NCBI RefSeq assembly: GCF_023703325.1
Contig: NZ_JAMQGM010000012.1
Coordinates: 1-64,000, forward strand
From: Streptomyces meridianus
Lineage (GTDB): Bacteria > Actinomycetota > Actinomycetes > Streptomycetales > Streptomycetaceae
DNA length: 64,000 nucleotides
Direction: 5' to 3'
Positions 49,390 through 59,116 of this stretch are shown piece by piece. How positions within the stretch are numbered: the first letter of the stretch is position 1; every line of letters starts with the position of its first letter. The position numbers and the translations under genes were made by a program. The notes below the pieces were generated by a model. That model saw only the letters and a program-made list of their open reading frames with translations, did no database searches and was not told the origin of the DNA.

Positions 49390-49414
49390 CCGGCAATTGT
49401 GCCGGGTGCTCACC
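49381..49414 (-). terminator. 15-bp hairpin covering the TRIC-gene start and ending the ABC operon
   Basis: GGTGAGCACCCGGCA pairs exactly with its complement around a 4-nt loop. It starts 18 bp beyond the peptide-ABC operon stop on the same strand and contains both possible GTG starts of the TRIC gene. It may terminate the ABC transcript, and in read-through RNA it would hide the start codon. Confidence 0.6.
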
Positions 49415-49431
49415 GATACGTCGGACCGGTC

Positions 49432-50553
<1,122 letters not shown>

Positions 50554-50567
50554 CGTCTCGTCCTCGC

Positions 50568-51704
50568 TCACAGCTTCGGCGCAATCTCTTCGGTCCAGAT
50601 CCGCTCCCGGTCCTCCGGCGACATGTGGCACGCCGAGAAGTGGTTGCCGTCGACCTCGCGCAGCTCGGGACGCTCGGTGCGGGTGATGCCGCCCTTGGGC
50701 ACGTCCGCGTAGGGGCAACGCGGGTTGAAGGCGCAGCCGCTCGGGATGTTGATGAGGCTGGGCGGCGAGCCCTTGACCGGGATGAGGCGTTCGGTCTGCT
50801 CGCGGTCGATGCGCGGCATCGAACCGAGCAGCCCCCAGGTGTAGGGATGCTGCGGCTCGTAGAACACCTTCTCGGCGGAACCGCGCTCGACACAGCGCCC
50901 GCCGTACATGACGAGGATGTCGTCGGCCAGCTCGGCGACGACGCCCAGGTCGTGGGTGATGACGATGACCGCGGAGCCGAACTCCTTCTGCAGGTCACGG
51001 ATGAGGTCGAGGATCTGTGCCTGGACGGTCACGTCCAGGGCGGTCGTCGGCTCGTCCGCGATCAGCAGCTCGGGGTTGTTCACCAGAGCCATCGCGATCA
51101 TCGCCCGCTGGCGCATGCCGCCGGAGAACTCGTGCGGGTAGCTGTCCACCCGCTGGTCGGGTTGCGGGATCCCGACCCGGTCGAGCATCTCGACGGCCCG
51201 CTTGCGCGCGACCTTCTTGTCCACGTTGTGGTGGATCCGGTAGGCCTCGACGATCTGGTGGCCGATCGTGAAATAGGGGTGCAGCGCCGAGAGCGGATCC
51301 TGGAAGATCATCGACGTCTGACGGCCGCGCAGCTTGCGGACCTCGTCGGGCGCGGCGGACAGCAGCTCCTTGCCTTCCAGCCAGATCTCACCGGAGAGCT
51401 GCGTCTTCTGACGCCCGTACTGGCCGACCCGGTGAAGGCCCATGATGCCGAGCGAGGTCACGGACTTGCCGGAACCCGATTCGCCGACGATGCCGAGCGT
51501 CTTCCCCTTCTCCAGCGAGAAGGAGAGCCCGTCGACGGCCTTGACGAGACCGTCCTCGGTGGGGAAATGGACCTTGAGGTCCCGCACTTCGAGGAATGCC
51601 CTGGGCGGCGCGGCGGTACCGCCGCCGGCCACGGGTTCTCCGAGCGCTCCGGTGGTGACCGTCGGGGTGCCGGGGGCGTCCCCGGGAACGGATGCTGTGG
51701 TCAT
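50568..51704 (-). CDS. Peptide ABC transporter ATPase (DppD/OppD type)
   Basis: The 378-aa ATPase has Walker [15 protein letters not shown], signature [17 protein letters not shown], Walker [13 protein letters not shown] and switch ITHDLGVV. The oligopeptide-type C-terminus holds [11 protein letters not shown] and [10 protein letters not shown]. Its ATG overlaps the permease stop by four bases, giving translational coupling. It pairs with the DppF-type subunit to drive uptake. Confidence 0.9.
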   Translation of the reverse strand: MTTASVPGDAPGTPTVTTGALGEPVAGGGTAAPPRAFLEVRDLKVHFPTEDGLVKAVDGLSFSLEKGKTLGIVGESGSGKSVTSLGIMGLHRVGQYGRQKTQLSGEIWLEGKELLSAAPDEVRKLRGRQTSMIFQDPLSALHPYFTIGHQIVEAYRIHHNVDKKVARKRAVEMLDRVGIPQPDQRVDSYPHEFSGGMRQRAMIAMALVNNPELLIADEPTTALDVTVQAQILDLIRDLQKEFGSAVIVITHDLGVVAELADDILVMYGGRCVERGSAEKVFYEPQHPYTWGLLGSMPRIDREQTERLIPVKGSPPSLINIPSGCAFNPRCPYADVPKGGITRTERPELREVDGNHFSACHMSPEDRERIWTEEIAPKL

Positions 51705-52699
51705 GCGAGCCTCACTCGGGGGTCGATCACGCCGTAGAGCACGTCCACGAGAAGGTTCGCGATGACGACGGCGCTGGCGGTGATCAGCGTGACGCCGAGG
51801 ATCAGCGGCAGGTCGCGCTCGCCGATCGCCTTGAGCACCGCCTGGCCGAGGCCGGGCAGGCTGAAGGTGGTCTCCGTCAGGATCGCGCCGCCGATCAGGG
51901 CGCCCAGGTCGACTCCGAGCAGGGTGATGATCGGTGTCATGGTGGAGCGCATGGCGTGCTTGCGGATGACGACACCCTCCCGCAGCCCCTTGGCCCGGGC
52001 GGTGCGGATGTAGTCCTCGCCCATGACCTCGAGCATGGTCGCCCGGGTCAGGCGCGCGTACATCGCACCGAAGAGAAGGGCCAGGGTCACCCAGGGGAGG
52101 ATCATGCCGCTGAACCAGGCGGAGAAATTCTCCTCGATCGGCGTGAACTGGTGGGCCACCAGGCCCAGTCCGTAGGAGAAGACCGCCAGGGAGATCAGAC
52201 CGGTGAAGTAGATCGGCAGTGAGACGCCGCCGAGCGCGAGGATCATCGCGCCGCGGTCCCAGATCGACCCCCGCTTGAGGGCGGAGACCACGCCGGCCGT
52301 GAGACCGATCAGCAGCCAGATGATCACTGCGCCGGCCGCGAGGCCGAGTGTCACCGGAAGACGGTCGGCCAGGATGGGCCAGATGGCCTGCTCGGTCTTG
52401 AAGGAGTACCCGAAGCAAGGTGCCGAGCAGTGGTAGGTGTCTCCCCCGCCGGTGTAGTCCCGGCCGACGAGGATGCCTTTGAAGAACTCGAACAGCTGGA
52501 CCAGGATCGGATCCGCGAGCCCGAGCTTCTCCCGGACGCCCTCGAGCGCGGCGGCATCGGTCTGCTTGCCGACGTACATGGTGGCCGGGTCCACACCGGT
52601 CCACTTGGGTATCAGAAAGAAGATGCTGAAGACCGCCAGCATGATGACGACCAGCATGACTGCGGCGGCAAACAGCCGCCTGATGATGTAAGTGAGCAC
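51701..52699 (-). CDS. Peptide ABC transporter permease (DppB type)
   Basis: The 332-aa permease has an N-terminal helix (LTYIIRRLFAAAVMLVVIML), a large outside loop with two Cys, and five more helices. The EAA-type coupling motif is MGEDYIRTARAKGLREGVVIRKHAMR. The GTG at 52699 fits the family start (VLTYIIRRLF). It lies downstream of the solute-binding gene and is separated from it by a hairpin. Confidence 0.88.
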   Translation of the reverse strand: MLTYIIRRLFAAAVMLVVIMLAVFSIFFLIPKWTGVDPATMYVGKQTDAAALEGVREKLGLADPILVQLFEFFKGILVGRDYTGGGDTYHCSAPCFGYSFKTEQAIWPILADRLPVTLGLAAGAVIIWLLIGLTAGVVSALKRGSIWDRGAMILALGGVSLPIYFTGLISLAVFSYGLGLVAHQFTPIEENFSAWFSGMILPWVTLALLFGAMYARLTRATMLEVMGEDYIRTARAKGLREGVVIRKHAMRSTMTPIITLLGVDLGALIGGAILTETTFSLPGLGQAVLKAIGERDLPLILGVTLITASAVVIANLLVDVLYGVIDPRVRLA

Positions 52700-52713
52700 T
52701 GCTCTCGGGCCCC

Positions 52714-52763
52714 CGGTGGCCCGGTGGACCCCCCAGTGGAATCGGGGGGTCACCGGGCCACCG
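52714..52763 (-). terminator. Long hairpin between solute-binding and permease genes
   Basis: CGGTGGCCCGGTGG and CCCCCC pair with GGGGGG and CACCGGGCCACCG, giving a stem of about 19 bp with one extra base. It follows the binding-protein stop and precedes the permease start. Such hairpins often cut downstream expression so that the binding protein exceeds the transporter. Confidence 0.7.
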
Positions 52764-52816
52764 TCGCGGCCTTCACCTGCCCTTCGTGCCTAGCGGCGGG
52801 TGCGCCGGCGAATCGA

Positions 52817-54592
52817 TTACTTGACGCCCAGCGAGGCGAAGTCGTACTGGCCGCTGTACGTGTAGGTCGAGTAGACGTTGGTCAGCCGGCTGGAACGCCA
52901 GGTGACGATCTTCTCGAAGACGAAGGGCAGGTAGTACGCGCCCTCCATCACCTTCTTGTTGATGTCGGAGGCGATCTGCTCCCGCTTGCTGTCGTCCAGC
53001 TCCTTGACGAAGTCGTCGAACTTCGCGTCGATCGACTTGTCGTCGATCATGGCGAAGTTGTTGTTGCCGTTCGGCAGGATGAAGCTGCTGTCCCACAGCG
53101 GCATGCCGAAGCCCTGGACGGTCGGGAAGTCCGGGCCCCAACCCATGATGATGATGCCGTAGTTCTTCTTCTTGACGACATCCGGGTTGCCGATGATGCC
53201 CGAGGTCTGCGCACCGTCGTACTGGTCGATCTCGACCTGGATGCCGATCTTCTTCAGCGACGCCTGGAGCGATTCGGCGGTGGCCACCTCGACGCTCTTG
53301 TTGTTGCGGACGGCGATCGTGGTCTTGAAGCCGTCCGGCTTGCCGCAGGCCTTGAGCTCTTCCTTGGCCTTGCTGACGTTGGCGGCGCCGTCGTTCTTGC
53401 GCGTGCCGTACGGGTCGTAGTTCGGGTCGGAACCGGGAACCACCGGCGGCAGCATGTTGGTGCCGATGTCACCACCGGCCATCGGGCCGCCGCGGGCGGT
53501 CTGCAGCGACTTGTGGTCGGCGCCGTAGATCACGGCCTTGCGGCAGTGGATGTTGTCGAAGGGCTTCACCGTCTGCGGGAAGGCCGCGTAGCGGATGTAC
53601 CCCATGACCGGGTTGTCGACGTTGCCCTTGTGCTGCTTGAGGGCCTTCGTGCGACCGGCCGGCGACAGGCCGGTCTGGTTCAGGTCGGCGTCGTAGTCAC
53701 CGGCGAGGAGGCGGTTGTCCATCTCGTCCGCGTTGGTGATCAGCGTGACGTTGATCTTGTCCGGAAGGGCCTTGCGGATCGGGTCCGAGGACTTCTTCCA
53801 CTCCGGGTTGCGGACGAGCTTGATGCCCTTGTTCGGCGTGTAGGACTCGAACTTGTACGGGCCGTTGGAGAACGGCTTCAGGCCGTACTTCGACTTGGTG
53901 TCCTTGTCCTGGCGCACCGGGGACGCGAACGGCATCGCGAGGATTTCCTCGAAGTCGCTGTTCGGCTTCGGGAGCTTGAAGACGATGGTCTTCTCGTCCG
54001 GCGTCTCGATGGCCTTCAGGCCCAGCTTGTCCTTGGACTTGTCCTTGTACGGGCCCTTGTACTTGCCGTCGGGGTCCAGGATGTCCTTGATGTAGACCGG
54101 ACCACCGGAGAGCACGTCCTGCGCCCACTGGCGCTCGATGCCGTACTTGATGTCCTGCGAGGTGACGGGCTTGCCGTCCTCCCAGGTGATGTCGTCCTTG
54201 AGCTTGTACGTGTACGTCTTGCCGCCGTCCGTGACCTTGGCCAGGTCCTGCGCGAGGTCGGGCTTCAGCTCCAGGCCCTTCTCGGCCGGGGCGGCGGCCG
54301 AGGTGACGAGCTGACGCGTGTAGAACCGCATGAAGTTCCACGCGAAGCCGTAGTAGCCGCGGGTCGGGTCCCAGGAGTCGGCGTCCTGGGTTCCGATGAA
54401 CTTGAGGGTGCCGCCCTTCTTCGTGGAGGCGTTGGCGACCTTCTCGATGCCGGCGTTGAAGCCCGCGGCCTCGCCGCCGCCACCGCTGCCGTCGGTGCCG
54501 CCGCCGCCACACGCCGCGGTGGACACCAGGGTCGCGACCACGATGGCCGATATGGCGGCCAGTCTGCGCCTCGGGGTGCGTTGAGTTGTCAC
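52817..54592 (-). CDS. Peptide-binding lipoprotein (OppA/DppA type, SBP family 5)
   Basis: The 591-aa lipoprotein has signal peptide LAAISAIVVATLVSTAAC (lipid Cys at about 28) and a Gly-rich linker. The family 5 binding fold follows: GGTLKFIGTQDADSWDPTRGY, LAQDLAKVTDGGKTYTYKLKDDI, YGIERQWAQD and NIHCRKAVIYGAD. It captures oligopeptides outside the cell for the transporter encoded around it. The GTG at 54592 follows GGAGGATCC; an upstream in-frame ATG overlaps the preceding permease gene and lacks this. Confidence 0.9.
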   Translation of the reverse strand: MTTQRTPRRRLAAISAIVVATLVSTAACGGGGTDGSGGGGEAAGFNAGIEKVANASTKKGGTLKFIGTQDADSWDPTRGYYGFAWNFMRFYTRQLVTSAAAPAEKGLELKPDLAQDLAKVTDGGKTYTYKLKDDITWEDGKPVTSQDIKYGIERQWAQDVLSGGPVYIKDILDPDGKYKGPYKDKSKDKLGLKAIETPDEKTIVFKLPKPNSDFEEILAMPFASPVRQDKDTKSKYGLKPFSNGPYKFESYTPNKGIKLVRNPEWKKSSDPIRKALPDKINVTLITNADEMDNRLLAGDYDADLNQTGLSPAGRTKALKQHKGNVDNPVMGYIRYAAFPQTVKPFDNIHCRKAVIYGADHKSLQTARGGPMAGGDIGTNMLPPVVPGSDPNYDPYGTRKNDGAANVSKAKEELKACGKPDGFKTTIAVRNNKSVEVATAESLQASLKKIGIQVEIDQYDGAQTSGIIGNPDVVKKKNYGIIIMGWGPDFPTVQGFGMPLWDSSFILPNGNNNFAMIDDKSIDAKFDDFVKELDDSKREQIASDINKKVMEGAYYLPFVFEKIVTWRSSRLTNVYSTYTYSGQYDFASLGVK

Positions 54593-54660
54593 GATCTCGG
54601 ATCCTCCGTGTTCGTCGCGGCCCGCACGGCTGCGCCGGGCCGGGTCCTGCAGGGGGGTGG

Positions 54661-55659
54661 TCATCGGGAGCCCTTCGGGTCAAGTGCGTCGCGCACACCG
54701 TCGCCGAAGAGGTTGAAGGAGAGGACGGTGATGAAGATGGCCAGACCCGGGATGATCATGAACATCGGGTCGGAGTCGTAGTAACTCACCGCAGTGGAGA
54801 GCATGTTTCCCCAGGAAGCCGTCGGAGGCTTCACGCCGACTCCGAGGAAGCCTAGGGCGGCCTCGGTGAGGATGTTGGTGGGGATCATGAGCGTCGCGTA
54901 GACGGTGATGGGCGCGATGAGGTTGGGCAGCAGCTCCTTGAAGAGGATGTAACGCCGCCCGGCGCCCAGGCTGCGGGCCGCCTCCACGTACTCCCGCTCG
55001 CGCAGCGACAGCGTCTGCCCGCGGACGATGCGGCCGACGTAGGGCCAGCCGAAGAACCCGATCACCATGATCATGACGAGCAGACGAACGCCTGTGCCGT
55101 GCAGACCGATCAGCTGGTTCGGCATCACCGAGATCAGCGAGATGATGAACAGCAGCTGGGGGAAGGCGAGGAGCATGTCCATCACCCGGCTGATCACCGC
55201 GTCGAGCCATCCGCCGAAGTAGCCCGCCAGGATGCCCAGCACGGTGCCGATGACGACCGCGACCACGGCGGAGAGGAAACCGACCAGCAGCGAGATCCGG
55301 GCGCCGTAGACGATCCGGCTGAAGATGTCGCGGCCGTTGCCCGGCTCCACACCGAAAAGGTGCTCGGAGCTGATGCCGCCCCAGGCGCCCTTCGGAGTCT
55401 GGAAGAGAGGGTCGATCAGATCCTCGTTGCGCACGTCCGGGTCGTGCCCGAGGACGCTGGTGATGAACGGAGCGAACACCGCGACCAGGACGAGAACGAT
55501 CACCATCACGCCGCCGGCGAGCGCCAGCTTGTCGCGCTTCAGGCGGTTCCAGGCGATGCGGCCGAGCGAACGGCCCTCGACATCCTTCTTGGTGACGTCA
55601 GCGGCAGCAACGGCATCCCCGGATTCGACCGGGACCGTGTCGTGCATGGGTGCCGTCAT
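54661..55659 (-). CDS. Peptide ABC transporter permease (DppC type)
   Basis: The 332-aa permease has an N-terminal OppC-type segment, the first helix at about 48-70, five more helices, and the coupling motif EREYVEAARSLGAGRRYILFKELLPN. It pairs with the DppB-type permease. It is the first gene of the five-gene operon (dppC, binding protein, dppB, dppD, dppF), which is an unusual order with the binding protein second. GAGAGGGG lies upstream of the ATG. The binding-protein gene begins 68 bp downstream. Confidence 0.9.
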   Translation of the reverse strand: MTAPMHDTVPVESGDAVAAADVTKKDVEGRSLGRIAWNRLKRDKLALAGGVMVIVLVLVAVFAPFITSVLGHDPDVRNEDLIDPLFQTPKGAWGGISSEHLFGVEPGNGRDIFSRIVYGARISLLVGFLSAVVAVVIGTVLGILAGYFGGWLDAVISRVMDMLLAFPQLLFIISLISVMPNQLIGLHGTGVRLLVMIMVIGFFGWPYVGRIVRGQTLSLREREYVEAARSLGAGRRYILFKELLPNLIAPITVYATLMIPTNILTEAALGFLGVGVKPPTASWGNMLSTAVSYYDSDPMFMIIPGLAIFITVLSFNLFGDGVRDALDPKGSR

Positions 55660-55883
55660 CGTGGTGGAGACCCCTCTCGGCCGGGCGGGTTGGCCGGCCA
55701 GTGCCTGCCGCGGACAGCGGCTCGTTCACATCGGTCGTACGCAGGACCGATGGCCCTTGCGGCGCGAGTCTTCATGCCGTCCGCGAGCGCTCGCCAGACC
55801 TCCCAGGGAAAGGATGCGCAACTGTGATGTGACCAGAGGTCTTCCGTTATCCGGACAGCCGGTGCGACTGCCCGGACGAAGAA

Positions 55884-55917
55884 GGCGCCGACCGGACCCT
55901 GCGGTCCGGTCGGCGCC
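55884..55917 (-). terminator. sseB-like gene terminator
   Basis: A perfect 15-bp inverted repeat, GGCGCCGACCGGACC, closes on CTGC 37 bp beyond the stop of the first SseB-like gene. It insulates that gene from the ABC operon. Confidence 0.8.
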
Positions 55918-55953
55918 CGTCACTCGAAAAGGCAGGTCGGGGCAACCGCGTGG

Positions 55954-56763
55954 CTACCAGCGACCCGGCTGCGCGGCGCCCGGGAACGTCTGGGGCGGCG
56001 GATAGCCGTAGCCGGGGGCCGTGGCCTGCTGGGCGCCGCCCCCGTAGGCGTCCCGGTCGAAGAAGGGACGGGCCTGGGCCCGCATCCACAGGGCGACCGG
56101 GTCGTACTCGTCGGACATCGCGACGGTCGACACCGGCAGGCCCTCGGGAACAGCCGTGACCGACTGCTGCATCATCACCCGCACCGCCTCCACGCTCTGC
56201 GGCCCGGTGTCGTAGAGGTCCAGCCCGATCGCGAGGTAGGGGGCTCCCAGGGCCGGCTGCACCCAGGCGCGGCGCAGCGACCGGACGGCGGGAGTGCGGT
56301 GGGCGTTCTGCGTCAGCAGCGCCCAGAACTGCGGTACGTCGACGGCCGGTTCGACGATGCGCAGCGGTCCGGCGGGCGAGCGTTCCAGTCCGGTGGCCAC
56401 GCGCCGCAGATCGGCCCACGGAATGCCGACGCCGCCGCCGGGGGCGTGCGGGTCGAGCCACAGGCCCCAGCGGTCGGGGAAGAGTGTCTGCGCGATCTCC
56501 ACGCCGCCGACGTTCTCGTGTCCCCGGGTCCAGCCGCAGGCCGAGAGCTCCTGGGGGGAGGTGACGCACGGCGCGTATCCGAGACCGCCGACCTCGATGT
56601 TCCCGTACTGGGCGTCGGGCGAGCCGGCCTCGCCCTGCCAGAGCAGCATCAGCACCCGGTCCTCGGTGAGCGCCCGCAACAGCGTCTCGTAGGCGTCGTA
56701 CCGCCCGGGCGTCACTTCTCGCAGCAGCTGCCCGACCCGTCCGCTGCCGCCTCCCGCGCTCAC
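55954..56763 (-). CDS. SseB-family protein (first copy)
   Basis: The 269-aa protein has the SseB (enhanced serine sensitivity) domain pattern: DAYETLLRALTEDRVLMLLWQGEAG at the N-terminus, TSPQELSACGW and PDRWGLWLDPHAPGGGVGIPW in the middle, and a C-terminal half with GAPYLAIGLDLYDTG, which resembles SseB_C. A Gly/Gln/Pro-rich tail (AQQATAPGYGYPPP) closes it. The biochemical role is unknown. The GTG at 56763 follows GGGGCGGGAG. It follows the second SseB gene by 130 bp and shares no motif with transport genes downstream. Confidence 0.75.
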   Translation of the reverse strand: MSAGGGSGRVGQLLREVTPGRYDAYETLLRALTEDRVLMLLWQGEAGSPDAQYGNIEVGGLGYAPCVTSPQELSACGWTRGHENVGGVEIAQTLFPDRWGLWLDPHAPGGGVGIPWADLRRVATGLERSPAGPLRIVEPAVDVPQFWALLTQNAHRTPAVRSLRRAWVQPALGAPYLAIGLDLYDTGPQSVEAVRVMMQQSVTAVPEGLPVSTVAMSDEYDPVALWMRAQARPFFDRDAYGGGAQQATAPGYGYPPPQTFPGAAQPGRW

Positions 56764-56893
56764 TGGCTCCCGCCCCTTCTGTAGCTCCGCTCCCGGCCCC
56801 GGCGCACCGGTGGGGCGACCCGTGCGCCCCGTACCGCCATCCAACCAGGTTACGGGCGGCATCCGACAGATCCCCGTGCGCGGGCTGTGCCGT

Positions 56894-57772
56894 TCACCGC
56901 CCGGCGGTGTGGAACGGCCGCAGCTTCCCCAGCATCCAGTCGCCGACCGGATCGTGGGCCGCGACGTCGAGGAACACGAGCTGCACCGGCCACCGGACGC
57001 CGGCCCGGCCGAGCGCACGGCCCAGTGCGTCGAGGACCGCGGTCCGGTCCTCCGGTTCGGTGCGGGCGAGTTCGACTCCGACGAACAGGGCCGGCTCGTC
57101 CCCCTCGACACTGGCGAGACAGCGCCGGGCGCCGATCACGAGGCCGGTGCCGGCGAACTCCTCCGCCGCGGCGGTGAGGAAGTCGACCGGATCGTCCTGC
57201 CAGTCGGGCTCGAAGAGCCGGACGCGGCCGCCGGACGCCGGCCCGTCCAGCTCGCTGCGGCCGGTCCGGCACAGTTCGGCCACGGCCTCCGGCGGCAGCG
57301 GCAGGCCGACCGTCCCCTCCGGGTTGACCGCGATACCGAGCTGGGGCGGCAGGCCGCGGGCGAACTCGCGGGCCGGAGCGACCGTGAACGACATGTGGGA
57401 GCCGGCGATCCGGAGGAACTGGTCCTCGGAGCTGAACACCGGGACGCAGGCCATGCCGCCGACGTCCGTGGTGGGCAGGTCGAGATCGCGGCTGTCCGGT
57501 CCGCCGCCGTTGGGCAGCGGCACCCACACGTGGCTGCGGCCGAGTACCTCGATCAGCCGGGGGCCGGCGCCGGGGACACCGACCGAGGCGGCGAGCGCCT
57601 CCTCGAGTTCGTTGCAGGGGAACCCCGATTCCGCCGGTCCGTGAGCAACCCCGGCCGCCGGCACCGACGCGTCGGGCGGGAAGCCGGTGGCGTGCCCGGG
57701 GACCTGACCCGCACACCCGCCCGGGAGGCCCTCCGGGCCGGATACGTGCTCGTGCTGCTCGGGAATGCTCAT
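56894..57772 (-). CDS. SseB-family protein (second copy)
   Basis: The 292-aa protein has the SseB N-terminal half (NELEEALAASVGVPGAGPRL, then VWVPLPNGGG, and FSSEDQFLRIAGSHMSFTVAPA) and a C-terminal half (GLVIGARRCLASVEGDEPALFVGVEL). It is about 25 per cent longer at the N-terminus than the core. The two adjacent SseB-like genes look like an old duplication. It sits near the glycine/serine genes, but a link to serine metabolism is only suggested by the family name. Confidence 0.75.
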   Translation of the reverse strand: MSIPEQHEHVSGPEGLPGGCAGQVPGHATGFPPDASVPAAGVAHGPAESGFPCNELEEALAASVGVPGAGPRLIEVLGRSHVWVPLPNGGGPDSRDLDLPTTDVGGMACVPVFSSEDQFLRIAGSHMSFTVAPAREFARGLPPQLGIAVNPEGTVGLPLPPEAVAELCRTGRSELDGPASGGRVRLFEPDWQDDPVDFLTAAAEEFAGTGLVIGARRCLASVEGDEPALFVGVELARTEPEDRTAVLDALGRALGRAGVRWPVQLVFLDVAAHDPVGDWMLGKLRPFHTAGR

Positions 57773-57812
57773 CTCGCCCCACCACCGTCTCGTACGACCT
57801 GCACCGGCACCC

Positions 57813-57874
57813 TAGGGCGTGTTGTGAAAGTAGCGTCGTCCGCCCCTGGGGCGGGGCTTTCACAACACGCCCTA
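57813..57874. mobile_element. 62-bp MITE-like inverted repeat element
   Basis: TAGGGCGTGTTGTGAAAG (18 bases) is repeated exactly in inverted orientation at the other end, with 26 bp between. The ends fit CTAG/CTAA target sites of IS5-type insertion elements. The core contains a second short GC hairpin. It contains no ORF and lies in the gap between the P-loop ATPase stop and the second SseB gene. Folded RNA could also act as a terminator for the ATPase gene. Confidence 0.65.
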
Positions 57875-57896
57875 ACGGCCGCTGCGCGCGGGCAGG

Positions 57897-58679
57897 TCAG
57901 CGTGTTCCGCCGAAGCCGATGGCGTGCAGCGCGTCGGCCGACCGGCGGTCCAGGAGCACCACGGACGCGCATCCCCGCGGCGGACTGCCGCGCTCCGCAC
58001 CGGAGATCAGACGGCTCACCGACCGCACATGCCGGCCGAAGGCGTACCGGGAGACCCGGCGGCCGCGGGCCGCCTGCCCGGCGAGCGCGTCCTGGGCCGG
58101 CACGTCCAGCAGGAGCAGATGCAGGGAACGGCCCGAGCGGCGGGTCAGCCGCGCCAGCCGTCGGCGTACCCAGGAAAGGCTGCCGCAGTCGTGGACGACG
58201 ACGCTCCCCCCGGATCGCAGCGCGCGCCACAGGGCGGTGTAGTGGGCCGTCCGGACCAGCGGCCGGTACAGGCCGTACGGCAGGCGGGACAGCTTGCGGG
58301 CCCAGCGTTCACGGGCGTCCTGGGAGTCGAGCCGGTGGACGGGGCCCGCGGAGCCGGCGCCGTCGACCGCGCGCTTGATCAGTGTGCTCTTGCCGCTGCC
58401 CGGAAGCCCGGACACGATCACGACGGCGTGCTCCGGGAATCGCAGCTCGCCGGGCGGCGGGACGGTATGTCCGGCGGCGGGACGGTCGGCGGCGGCGACG
58501 TCTCCGTCCGCGGCGGCCGGGCGGCGCGTCCGCAGGTCCAGGACGGGCGGACCGGCGGAATCGGGCACGGCGAGCACGGGACCGCGTGCGGTTCGCGGGG
58601 CCCCGGGCTGCCGGGGCACGAGGCGGTCCGCGGTGCCGTCCGCGGTCCCGGGCGTCGCGCACCCACCATGTCCGTGCAC
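57897..58679 (-). CDS. P-loop ATPase (AAA_33/zeta-kinase-like)
   Basis: The 260-aa protein has Walker A VSGLPGSGKSTLIKRAV at about residue 102 after a disordered N-terminal part of about 90 residues. VVHDCGSLSW and LHLLLLDVPAQDAL follow, and the Arg-rich lid GRRVSRYAFGRHVRSVSRLI is typical of small nucleoside or zeta-toxin-like kinases. The substrate is unknown. GTG 58679 is chosen from GGAGGG eight bases upstream; an in-frame ORF reaches 59009, but it overlaps the glycine riboswitch. TTGACA (58724-58729) and CAGGAC, 17 bp apart, form a candidate promoter. Confidence 0.7.
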   Translation of the reverse strand: MHGHGGCATPGTADGTADRLVPRQPGAPRTARGPVLAVPDSAGPPVLDLRTRRPAAADGDVAAADRPAAGHTVPPPGELRFPEHAVVIVSGLPGSGKSTLIKRAVDGAGSAGPVHRLDSQDARERWARKLSRLPYGLYRPLVRTAHYTALWRALRSGGSVVVHDCGSLSWVRRRLARLTRRSGRSLHLLLLDVPAQDALAGQAARGRRVSRYAFGRHVRSVSRLISGAERGSPPRGCASVVLLDRRSADALHAIGFGGTR

Positions 58680-58700
58680 CGTGATCGCCCTCCGCGTCCG

Positions 58701-58729
58701 GTCCTGTGCCTGTACGGGCAGCGTGTCAA
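58701..58729 (-). promoter_or_regulatory. Candidate promoter of the P-loop ATPase gene
   Basis: TTGACA (58724-58729) and CAGGAC (58701-58706) are 17 bp apart on the minus strand, 22 bp before the GTG. The -35 is perfect; the -10 is weak. Confidence 0.4.
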
Positions 58730-58857
58730 GGATCGGCAATGCCGTACAACCTGGATACCTCATCGCAGGCCCGGTCGAACCAGCATTCCGCTCCTGCTGT
58801 GCATCGGGGGCCGTCGTGCAATGATGTGCGCGCCAACTCCATACCGGCCGTACGAAC

Positions 58858-59071
58858 CCGCGCGGGAGAGTCCCCGTCCCCGGCAGCCGCCGGTCGGCAC
58901 GGGGCGCCGAAGGAGCAAGTCCTCCCTTGAATCTCTCAGGCCCCGATACCGCGCGGGCTAGGCAGATCTGAAAAGCGGGCCGCCCCGGGCGGTCCCACCC
59001 AAGGTGCAAACCATCGCCCCGGTGCGGGTTGTGGCGAACCTCTCAGGTTCCGATGACAGATGGGGAGGCTG
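58858..59071 (+). ncRNA. Tandem glycine riboswitch upstream of gcvT
   Basis: Aptamer I (58858-58977) shows the conserved blocks CGGGAGAGTCC, GGCGCCGAAGGAGCAAGT, AATCTCTCAGGC and CAGATCTGAAAAGCGG. Aptamer II (about 58978-59071) repeats the pattern with CCCAAGGTGCAAACC, GTGGCGAACCTCTCAGGTTCC and GATGACAGATGGGG. The pair binds glycine and switches on the glycine cleavage genes gcvT-gcvH-glyA downstream. The ribosome site of gcvT follows within 45 bp, so the switch may act on translation or antitermination. Confidence 0.92.
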
Positions 59072-59116
59072 TGATTCACCGACAGCGTCCTGTCCCCCAT
59101 GTCTCGGAGCCTGAAC

